From assembly GCA_025929745.1 (NCBI GenBank), contig JAICPQ010000063.1, positions 1 to 11,291 on the forward strand: a stretch of DNA of 11,291 bases, in the 5' to 3' direction. Below, piece by piece: positions 1 to 5,905 of this stretch (its first letter is position 1; every line of letters begins with the position of its first letter). The notes under the pieces are model-generated. The model saw only the letters and a program-made list of their open reading frames with translations. It searched no databases and had not been told where the DNA came from. Source of the stretch: Burkholderiales bacterium (GTDB taxonomy: Bacteria; Pseudomonadota; Gammaproteobacteria; Burkholderiales; SG8-39). Made by a program: the position numbers and the translations under genes.

Positions 1-1260
1 CTAGAACGCGCTTTCGATAAAGGTGTAGATGTAGTTCGACCCGCCATCGACGCTGTTGAAGAGCCGCGAGGAGCCGAAGATGCCCGAGCGGTGCGACGCG
101 CCGACGCCGAAGTAGGTCTCGCGCAGCTCGCGCACGCCGAACAGGCGGCCGACGCTGAGATCCACCGTGGGATCGAGGTAGAGCAAGAGCTTCGAGGTGT
201 CCCGGCCGCGCAGCGCCTGGTCGCGCTGTTCCATGAATGGAATGCGGCTCGCATACGAGATGCCCGCCGCGAGACCGAGGCGCGGCGCGAGCCGGCTGCC
301 GAGCCACGGGCCGAAGTAATAGACCGGCTTAAAGTAGCCGTTCACCTGCCAGAAGTCCTCCTGCAGTCCGCGCTCGAGATGGTGCACGAAGCCGACGAAG
401 CCCTGGATGTCGAGCGGCCAGCCGTTCAGGCGCCGCACGAGCACCTGCCCCACGTCGATGAGCACGATGCTCGTCGGGTCCTGCGTATTCGTGGTCGTGC
501 ATTGGAGCGTGATGATCGGCAGGAGATCGCAATCGCTCGACTGCCCGTAGCCGACGCGCATGATGAGTGAACGCCGCTGCCATTCGCTCGCTTGATCGGG
601 AGTAAAGCCGTACATGACGCCGAGCGTGAGATGCGTCTGGAGCTTGTCTTCTACGGCCGGGCTGCCACGCACGCCGCTCGACCAATGCGTGACCTGCACG
701 CCGGCCAGCGCCTGCCAGTTCTGTGCGAAACGGTAGGCCGCGAGCGCGCCGAGCTCGAGGTTCAAGCCCGCGCCCGGCTCGTATCCCGGCACGCCGTAGT
801 AATAGTTGTTGAGATCGGCATCGCGCCAGGCGAGCGTCGCGTAAGGCCGCCAGCGCCAGCGTCCGCTCCACCAGCCTTCGTAGCGGTAACCAAGCCGCAA
901 TTCCGTGCCGCCCGATTTCTCGCTGACGTCGGTCATCGCCTCGCCGTAGAGGGCGCCGCCGCCGAGGCGGACGCGCGCCGCCACGCCGAGGTCGTCCCCG
1001 GCGAAGCGTTGCGGCGTGCCGACCATGCCTTCGGGCACGTGGTCCGAGGCAAATCCCTCGAGCCGACGTCTAAGGAAAAGCTCGTAGCGCGAGCTCGCGC
1101 TTTCGTGCTTGAGGCCGATCCGGTCGGAATGCAGGAAGAAATGGCGGCTGTCGTAGCGAAAATGCGGCAACAGGTCCGCGTCGCGGTCGTAGCCGCGGTA
1201 AGGCGCCGGCTGACCGAAGGTCCAGGTGAAGCCGACGCCCGCTTCACCCGGAGCGAGCAC
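1..1260 (-). CDS. MipA/OmpV-family outer-membrane beta-barrel protein, large two-module form
   Basis: Probably an outer-membrane barrel protein of the MipA/OmpV family (MipA is the MltA-interacting scaffold protein). Residues are numbered from the first legal start, GTG at 1258-1260, giving 419 residues. Residues 8-219 read like a whole MipA barrel: GVGFTW, then APYRGYD, a FFLHSDRIGL strand, and a closing LTLGVMYGF that ends in aromatic F as barrel ends do. Residues 221-419 form a second strand-rich module with VHH (292-294), HRSGIFGS (390-397) and GGSNY (406-410). The chain ends in F, a typical BAM recognition end. Usual MipA proteins are near 250 residues; larger relatives carrying the second module exist from my recall. 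The GTG start excludes the signal peptide an outer-membrane protein needs; that stretch is visible just upstream but has no start codon. The gene follows the glutathione transferase on the same strand. Family fairly sure, start very unsure, ligand unknown. Confidence 0.72.
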   Translation of the reverse strand: MLAPGEAGVGFTWTFGQPAPYRGYDRDADLLPHFRYDSRHFFLHSDRIGLKHESASSRYELFLRRRLEGFASDHVPEGMVGTPQRFAGDDLGVAARVRLGGGALYGEAMTDVSEKSGGTELRLGYRYEGWWSGRWRWRPYATLAWRDADLNNYYYGVPGYEPGAGLNLELGALAAYRFAQNWQALAGVQVTHWSSGVRGSPAVEDKLQTHLTLGVMYGFTPDQASEWQRRSLIMRVGYGQSSDCDLLPIITLQCTTTNTQDPTSIVLIDVGQVLVRRLNGWPLDIQGFVGFVHHLERGLQEDFWQVNGYFKPVYYFGPWLGSRLAPRLGLAAGISYASRIPFMEQRDQALRGRDTSKLLLYLDPTVDLSVGRLFGVRELRETYFGVGASHRSGIFGSSRLFNSVDGGSNYIYTFIESAF

Positions 1261-1332
1261 GCCGTCCAGCCGGTCGCTGCTGGCGCACGCACCCCACGAC
1301 GCTAGCGCAAGGAAAAGTCCAGCAAGGGCCCT
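1261..1332 (-). other. Signal-peptide-like extension of the barrel gene with no start codon
   Basis: Read in the frame of the barrel gene, this stretch gives RALAGLFLALASWGACASS, with a charged start, a hydrophobic core and a small-residue ACA cleavage-like site, as expected for an exported protein. Reading further upstream in this frame, through position 1440, I find no ATG, GTG, TTG or CTG; the codons come from the out-of-frame 3' end of the transferase gene. The overlap could be a chance reading of conserved transferase codons, the remnant of a deletion at the junction, or a sequence error. One extra C in the GGGCCC run at 1326-1331 would put the GTG at 1338-1340 in frame. Confidence 0.5.
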
Positions 1333-2189
1333 TTGGGCACGATTTGCGTGGGGTTGATGCTCTTCATGCTGCGGTAGTAGTGCTCCTTGATCTGGGCCAT
1401 GTCGACGGTCTTCGCTACGCCGGGCAGCGCGTAGACGCGGCGCGCGTAGCGCCACAGATTCGGATAATCGACCAGGCGGCGCAGGTTGCACTTGAAGTGC
1501 GAGTAGTACACCGCGTCGAAGCGCACGAGCGTGGTAAAGAGCCGCACGTCCGCCTCGGTGAACGAGGTCCCGCAGAGCCACCTGCGTCCGCGCAAGCGCT
1601 TCTCCAGCCAGTCGAGCGTGCGGAAAAGCTCCCTCACTGCCTCCTCGTACTTCTCCTGCGCGGTGGCGAATCCCGCCCGGTACACGCCGTTGTTCACCGT
1701 GCGGTAGATGCGTTCGTTGAGCCAATCGATTTCCTTTTTTAGTTTTTCCGGATAAAGATCCGGGGCCTTGCGGCGCGCGAGCGCGTCGAACTCGCGGTTC
1801 AGCATGCGCACGATCTCGGCGGACTCGTTGTTCACGATACGCTCGTCCTTCTCGTCCCAGAGCACCGGCACCGTGACGCGGCCGGTGTAGCCGGGCTTCG
1901 CCTTCGCATAGAGCTCGTGCAGGAAGCCCTCCGGGAACTTCCAGCCGTTCTCGCCCATGGTGGGCTCGGCGTAGGAGACGGCGATCGCCCTGTCCAGGCC
2001 CTTCAGCGCCCGCACCACGAGCGTGCGGTGCGCCCAGGGACAGCTCTTGGAAACGTAGAGCCGGTAGCGGCCCGCCTCCGGCGTGTGCACCCATTCGCGG
2101 AACACGCTTTCGGGCCGAACGAACGCCCCGCCCGTCGCGGTGGTGTCGCGCGGAACCTCTTTCCACACGCCCTCTACCAGCATTCCCAC
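1302..2189 (-). CDS. yqjG: Glutathionyl-hydroquinone reductase (Xi-class glutathione S-transferase, YqjG/PcpF/ECM4 type)
   Basis: A cytosolic enzyme that reductively removes glutathione from glutathionyl-hydroquinones. The 295-residue product shows the family hallmarks in order: N-terminal MGMLVEGVW, TGGAF near 19-23, the active-site CPWAHRT with catalytic Cys at 50, the ENGW segment, VTVPVLWD, SNESAEI-like NNESAEI, TVNNGVYRAGFA, TEADVRLFTTLVRFD, HFKCN and a closing SINPTQIVPKGP. I chose GTG at 2187-2189 because E. coli YqjG begins MGQLIDGVW, so the Gly after the first residue should be inside; ATG at 2181-2183 is the alternative. E. coli YqjG is 328 residues; here the C-terminus stops at DFSLR, without the PHGR tail seen in relatives. 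Divergent from tctC; the barrel gene follows directly downstream. Confidence 0.9.
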   Translation of the reverse strand: MGMLVEGVWKEVPRDTTATGGAFVRPESVFREWVHTPEAGRYRLYVSKSCPWAHRTLVVRALKGLDRAIAVSYAEPTMGENGWKFPEGFLHELYAKAKPGYTGRVTVPVLWDEKDERIVNNESAEIVRMLNREFDALARRKAPDLYPEKLKKEIDWLNERIYRTVNNGVYRAGFATAQEKYEEAVRELFRTLDWLEKRLRGRRWLCGTSFTEADVRLFTTLVRFDAVYYSHFKCNLRRLVDYPNLWRYARRVYALPGVAKTVDMAQIKEHYYRSMKSINPTQIVPKGPLLDFSLR

Positions 2190-2243
2190 GGGGCCGAGTA
2201 TAGTGCGCACGAACAACAACCTTTTTCTCTTGGAGGAGGAAAC
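2190..2243. promoter_or_regulatory. Divergent promoter region with overlapping -10 boxes
   Basis: This short gap must serve both the transferase gene (minus) and the tctC operon (plus). On the plus strand TATAGT (2199-2204) matches five of six bases of the sigma-70 -10 consensus, about 39 bases before the tctC ATG. On the minus strand TATACT (2202 down to 2197) also matches five of six and sits about 7 bases before the GTG at 2189. The two boxes share 2199-2202. Neither has a clear -35 at normal spacing. GTGCGCAC (2203-2210) is a perfect 8-base palindrome next to them and could be part of an operator. Function is inferred from position and motif only. Confidence 0.45.
2232..2239 (+). promoter_or_regulatory. 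Strong ribosome binding site of tctC
   Basis: GGAGGAGG lies 4 bases before the ATG at 2244, giving a full anti-Shine-Dalgarno match. It fixes the tctC start and rules out the longer in-frame reading that opens at 1917. Every downstream gene of the operon has a weaker site, so the receptor is probably the best-translated product. Confidence 0.85.
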
Positions 2244-3188
2244 ATGCGTTGTCTTACCCGACTGTTGTGGCTTCTGGCGGCGTTGCCGCTTGCCGCTCTG
2301 GCCCAAGGCTGGAAGCCGACCAAGGACGTTGAGTTCGTGATCCCATTCGCCGTCGGCGGCGGCGCCGATCTGATGGCGCGCGTGATCCACAAGATCATGG
2401 TCGACGAGAAACTGGTGCCGGTGCCAGTCGCGCTCGTCAACCGTCCCGGCGGCGGCGGCGCCGCCGGCATCGGCTACGTGGCGGCGAGCCGCAAGGGCGA
2501 TCCGCATACGCTGATCCTGATCAACGGCACGACGCAGATCACGCCGATCATGAACCCGAACGCGAAGACGCTCACCGAGGTGAAGCCGGTGATGAACCTC
2601 ATGCTCGACGACTTCGTGTTCTTCGTGCGCGCCGACGCGCCGTGGAAGTCGCTCGGCGATTTCATCAAGGATGCGAAATCCAAGCCGGCGAAGAGCATGG
2701 CGTTCTCGGCCGGCGGCACGACCGACACGATGGCGGTCACCGTGCTCTCCAAGGCGACCGGCGTTCAGTACAACATCGTGAGCTTCAACAGCGGCGGCGA
2801 AGCGCTCACCGCGCTGCTCGGCGGCCACGTGCAGGCGTCGATGGGCAACCCGCTCGAGTTCATGGGCCAGCTCCAGGCGGGCAAGGTGCGCGCGCTCGGC
2901 GTGGTGCGCGATAGCCGCTTCGCAGCGCTGCCCGACGTGCCCACGTTCAAGGAGCAAGGCGTCGCGGCCCCCAACTTCCAGATGTGGCGCGGCGTGGCGA
3001 TCCCCAAGGACGCGCCCGACGAGGCGGCGGCCTACTGGGAAGGCGTGATGAAGAAAGTGGCTGCTTCGCCGGCGCTCGCCAACTACTTCAAGGAAAACGT
3101 CGCGCAGGCGGCGCCCATCCCAAGCAAGGATTTCCACGCCTTTCTCGCCAACCAGGAGAAGCTCTACCGCGAACTCCTGGGCAAGTAA
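2244..3188 (+). CDS. tctC: Tripartite tricarboxylate transporter substrate-binding protein (Bug/TctC receptor)
   Basis: Periplasmic receptor that captures a small, usually carboxylated solute and delivers it to the TctA-TctB permease. The 314-residue product is normal length for the family. Residues 1-20 form a Sec signal peptide (MRCLTRLLWL core, ALA cleavage before QGW). The mature part has the family's FVIPFAVGGGADLMAR segment (31-46), VNRPGGGG, FSAGGTTD, a GGEALTALLGGHVQAS segment and the late GKVRALGV, LPDVPTFKEQG motifs. ATG at 2244 is set by the GGAGGAGG site. It is the first gene of the operon; its TAA overlaps the tctB ATG by one base (TAATG). The ligand cannot be named from sequence. 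Genes of this type are often present in many copies in Burkholderiales, but this one sits with its own permease. Confidence 0.93.
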   Translation: MRCLTRLLWLLAALPLAALAQGWKPTKDVEFVIPFAVGGGADLMARVIHKIMVDEKLVPVPVALVNRPGGGGAAGIGYVAASRKGDPHTLILINGTTQITPIMNPNAKTLTEVKPVMNLMLDDFVFFVRADAPWKSLGDFIKDAKSKPAKSMAFSAGGTTDTMAVTVLSKATGVQYNIVSFNSGGEALTALLGGHVQASMGNPLEFMGQLQAGKVRALGVVRDSRFAALPDVPTFKEQGVAAPNFQMWRGVAIPKDAPDEAAAYWEGVMKKVAASPALANYFKENVAQAAPIPSKDFHAFLANQEKLYRELLGK

Positions 3189-3616
3189 TGCGGTTTGCGT
3201 TCCGGGGCGAGCTAGTGCTCGCCCTTTTCTTTACGTTAATCGGCGCGCTGTGGATGTTCCGCGCGCTGCGCATGCCGCTCTGGGACGGCTTCGCGCCCGA
3301 CTCCGGTTTCCTTCCGCTCGTCTACGGCGTGCTGCTCGCGGCCCTCGCGGCCGCGGTGCTGGTCCAGCTCGCGCTCGCTAAGGACAGCTCGAACGCAGAA
3401 ACGATCCGCAAGCCGCTTATCGTGATGGGCGCGCTGATCGCCGCCGTCGCCGCCTTGCCGATCGTCGGTTTCGTCATCTCGGTGTTTGCGCTGCTCGTGT
3501 TCTTGTATGCCGGCGTCGAGCGTCTACGGCTTCTGCCTTCCGCAATCGCGGCAGCCGCGATCACCGGCTCCTTGTATCTGGTTTTCAAAGCGTGGCTCGG
3601 AGTACCGCTCCCGTGA
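3188..3616 (+). CDS. tctB: Tripartite tricarboxylate transporter small membrane subunit TctB
   Basis: Small integral membrane subunit of the TTT transporter. The 142-residue product has the usual four hydrophobic segments: about residues 9-23 (LVLALFFTLIGALWM), 42-60, 78-103 and 115-133. It also has the DSGFLPLVYG region after the first segment that is typical of TctB, plus a charged loop (AKDSSNAETIRK) between segments two and three. The start is ATG 3188-3190, sharing one base with the tctC stop; RGELVLALFF just after it matches how TctB proteins begin. No good Shine-Dalgarno precedes it, so translation is probably coupled to tctC. A terminator-like hairpin lies within codons 6-15. The last codons overlap the tctA start. 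Confidence 0.88.
   Translation: MRFAFRGELVLALFFTLIGALWMFRALRMPLWDGFAPDSGFLPLVYGVLLAALAAAVLVQLALAKDSSNAETIRKPLIVMGALIAAVAALPIVGFVISVFALLVFLYAGVERLRLLPSAIAAAAITGSLYLVFKAWLGVPLP
3204..3232 (+). terminator. Intrinsic terminator-like hairpin inside the start of tctB
   Basis: GGGCGAGC (3205-3212), a 4-base loop TAGT, and GCTCGCCC (3217-3224) form a perfect 8-bp GC-rich stem, extendable by one G-U pair, followed at once by TTTTCTTT (3225-3232). This is the geometry of a factor-independent terminator, placed 17 bases after the tctC stop but inside the tctB coding sequence. It would favour receptor-only mRNA, with read-through supplying the permease. The stem also encodes RGELVLA, so part of the symmetry could be coding coincidence. 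Confidence 0.6.
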
Positions 3617-5097
3617 GCGAGCTTGGCCACCTGCTCGCCGGCTTCAGCGCGGCGCTCACGCTCAAGCACCTCACCATGTGCTTTCTCGGGGTGCTCATGG
3701 GGCAGATGGTGGGCGTGCTTCCCGGTATCGGGCCGGCGGCGGCGATCGCGCTCCTGCTGCCGCTCACCTTCGGCGCCGATCCGACCTCGGCGATCATCCT
3801 TTTCGCCGGCATTTACTATGGCTCGCAATACGGCGGCACGCTCACTTCGGTGCTGGTGAGCGTACCCGGCGAGTCGAGTACGGTGATGACCACCGTGGAC
3901 GGCTACCAGATGGCGCTGCAAGGGCGCGCGGGCCCGGCGCTCGGCATCGCGGCGATCGGCTCGTTCATCGCCGGGACACTCGGCACGCTGGGCCTCACGC
4001 TCCTCGCGCCGCCGCTTGCGCAGGCGGCGCTCGCCTTCGGGCCGCCGGAGTATTTCGCCCTCGTCGTGCTCGGCCTGACGGCGCTCGCCGCCGTCGGCTC
4101 CTCGGTCCTCAAAGGATTGGTCGCCGGCGTCGCGGGACTCTTGATCGGTACCATCGGTATCGACCCGCAGAACGGCATCGCGCGCTTCACCTTCGACCAG
4201 ACGTGGCTCCTCGATGGCGTGGAGTTCATCGTCCTCACCGTGGCGCTCTTCGGCGTGGGCGAGGTCGTCGCGAGCTGCGCGCTCGGCGCCGCGCGGCCCG
4301 TGGCCGATGTAAAGAACGTCCTGCCCACGCGCGAGGACTGGCGTGCCTCGCGGCTGCCGATCCTGCGAGGCACTGGCGTCGGCTTCGTGATCGGCGTGCT
4401 GCCGGCGACCGGCGCGACGATCGCGTCTTTTCTCGCCTACATCCTGGAGAAGAAAGTCGCGAAAGATCCTTCGCGTTTCGGCAAGGGCGCGATCGAGGGC
4501 GTGGCCGCGCCCGAATCAGCCAACAACGCCGCGGCCGCGGGCGCCATGGTGCCGATGCTCTCGCTCGGCGTGCCGGGATCGGGTACCACGGCGATCATCC
4601 TCGGCGCGCTCATCATGTTCGGTATCCGGCCGGGACCCGAGCTCTTTACCAAGAACGCGGATCTCGTCTGGGCCGTGATCGCGAGCATGTACATCGGCAA
4701 CGTCCTCCTTCTTGTCATGAACCTGCCGCTCGCCGGACTTTTCGCGCGCCTTCTCAAGATCCCGTACCGCTGGCTGTACCCGCCGATCCTCGCGCTCTGC
4801 ATCGCCGGGGTCTTTTCGCAGTCGAACAGCGTGCAGGATTGCTGGCTCCTCGCCGGCTTCGGCCTGCTCGGCTGGCTCATGAAGCGCTACGACTGGTCGA
4901 TGGCGCCGATGATCCTCGGCCTCGTGCTCGGACCGCTGTTCGAGTCGGCGCTGCGCCAGTCGCTCACCCTTTCGCATGCCAGCCCGGCGATCTTCGTGAC
5001 GCGGCCGATTTCCGCGGTACTGCTCGCGCTTGCACTCATTGCAGTGACCGCACCACTCTGGACCCCGGTTTTCGCCCCTCGTGCCAAAGCTATTTGA
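3613..5097 (+). CDS. tctA: Tripartite tricarboxylate transporter large membrane subunit TctA
   Basis: The large permease subunit of the TTT transporter, with about 12 membrane segments, moving the TctC-bound solute across the inner membrane. The 494-residue product is full length. It shows the two inverted-repeat signatures: VGVLPGIGPAAA (33-44) and the matching IGVLPATGATIAS in the second half. It also has ILFAGIYYGSQYGG, SVPGE, GVAAPESANNAAAAG and LGVPGSGTTA, all TctA hallmarks. GTG 3613-3615 overlaps the tctB TGA by three bases (GTGA), and the resulting MSELGHLLAGFSAALT fits the family N-terminus. A GTG at 3592 would add seven residues and is less likely. GGAG (3599-3602) is a moderate ribosome site at 10 bases. 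It overlaps the next gene by 17 bases. Confidence 0.95.
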   Translation: MSELGHLLAGFSAALTLKHLTMCFLGVLMGQMVGVLPGIGPAAAIALLLPLTFGADPTSAIILFAGIYYGSQYGGTLTSVLVSVPGESSTVMTTVDGYQMALQGRAGPALGIAAIGSFIAGTLGTLGLTLLAPPLAQAALAFGPPEYFALVVLGLTALAAVGSSVLKGLVAGVAGLLIGTIGIDPQNGIARFTFDQTWLLDGVEFIVLTVALFGVGEVVASCALGAARPVADVKNVLPTREDWRASRLPILRGTGVGFVIGVLPATGATIASFLAYILEKKVAKDPSRFGKGAIEGVAAPESANNAAAAGAMVPMLSLGVPGSGTTAIILGALIMFGIRPGPELFTKNADLVWAVIASMYIGNVLLLVMNLPLAGLFARLLKIPYRWLYPPILALCIAGVFSQSNSVQDCWLLAGFGLLGWLMKRYDWSMAPMILGLVLGPLFESALRQSLTLSHASPAIFVTRPISAVLLALALIAVTAPLWTPVFAPRAKAI

Positions 5098-5905
5098 CCG
5101 CATCGGCATCGACATCAACCAGAAGCTGCCGCTCGAGCAGGCCATCGAATGGGCGGTGAAGCACAAGGTGCCGTTCATCGATCTGTGCCTCGATCAGACG
5201 CCGGAATTGCTGAAGGGAGAGAAGAAGCGCGCGCGCTCCGCCCGTCGGAAACTCGAAAAGGCGGACGTCCGGCTCGGCCTGCACACGCTCTCCGGCGTGA
5301 ACGTCGCCGAGACCTCGCCCTTCGTCTCGAAAGCGGCCGACGAGTACCTTGCCGCCTACATCCAGGCCGCGCGCGACCTCGGCGCGGGCTGGATCGTGGT
5401 GCACGGCGGCTACCACTTCGGCGGCGACAAGCGCGCGCGCATGGACGCGGCGGTCGCGCGCATCGGCAAGGCCGCGAAGCTCGCGGAGAAGAAAAAAGCG
5501 AAGCTCTTGCTCGAGAACCTCAACCCCGAGCCGGAGCAGGCGGAAGTTCACTACCTTGCGAACGACATCGAGGAATGCAAGTACTACTTCGACCGCCTCG
5601 ACTCGCCCGCGCTCGGCTGGAGCTTCACCGTGAACCACGCGCACATCCGCCCGAACCGCATCGACGAGTTCATGACGCGCTTGGATCTCAAACGCTGCGG
5701 CGAGGTCCGCCTCGCCGACTGCCGCGGCACGCACGAGGAGCACCTGCGGCCCGGCGAAGGCACGATTGACTTCCCGGCGATGTTTGCAGCAATCGAGAAG
5801 AGCGGCTACCGGGGGCACTACATGCAGGCCTTCGGCAGTCTCGACGACATGCTGACCGGACGCGCGACGCTTGCGGCGCTCGCCGAGAAAGGAACGAAGA
5901 AATGA
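5081..5905 (+). CDS. Sugar-phosphate isomerase/epimerase-like TIM-barrel protein (AP endonuclease 2 / xylose isomerase-like fold)
   Basis: A predicted cytosolic metal-dependent TIM-barrel enzyme of the sugar isomerase/epimerase superfamily (PF01261-like), 274 residues with no signal peptide. Visible pieces in barrel order are GLHTLSG (H68), WIVVHGGYHFGG (H108), KLLLENLNP (E145), GWSFTVNHAH (H186, H188), VRLADCRGTHEEHLRPGEGTIDF (D213, H218, H221, E226) and a closing GYRGHYMQAF. Glu, His and Asp at strand ends are the expected metal-site residues, and HLxPGEGxIDF is a strong superfamily motif. GTG 5081 starts 17 bases inside tctA with no clear Shine-Dalgarno, so translation is probably coupled. 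The stop overlaps the cyclase ATG (ATGA). Its place between a transporter and a hydrolase suggests a catabolic step on the imported solute. The specific reaction is unknown; members include isomerases, epimerases, dehydratases and nucleases. Confidence 0.82.
   Translation: MPKLFDRIGIDINQKLPLEQAIEWAVKHKVPFIDLCLDQTPELLKGEKKRARSARRKLEKADVRLGLHTLSGVNVAETSPFVSKAADEYLAAYIQAARDLGAGWIVVHGGYHFGGDKRARMDAAVARIGKAAKLAEKKKAKLLLENLNPEPEQAEVHYLANDIEECKYYFDRLDSPALGWSFTVNHAHIRPNRIDEFMTRLDLKRCGEVRLADCRGTHEEHLRPGEGTIDFPAMFAAIEKSGYRGHYMQAFGSLDDMLTGRATLAALAEKGTKK

Noticed and set aside
1326..1337. Programmed frameshift from the transferase into the barrel frame at CCCAAAGGGCCC
   Set aside because: The run does not form a slippery X XXY YYZ heptamer in the transferase frame, and fusing a cytosolic enzyme to a barrel makes no sense.
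1333..2166. Upstream part of the 721-codon minus-strand open frame that ends at base 1
   Set aside because: It is the out-of-frame shadow of the transferase gene: Arg/Gly/Ala-rich, no family motifs, while the other frame gives a clear YqjG-type protein.
2190..3137. Minus-strand open frame extending the transferase upstream through tctC
   Set aside because: It is antisense to tctC, His/Arg-rich, and the transferase family begins at MGMLVEGVW (2189).
3592..3612. Earlier GTG start for tctA
   Set aside because: It would add seven residues deep inside tctB; GTG 3613 gives the GTGA overlap and the usual family N-terminus.
3486..5159. 557-codon plus-strand frame over tctA
   Set aside because: Arg-rich shadow of tctA in another frame with no recognisable domain; tctA itself has all its hallmarks.
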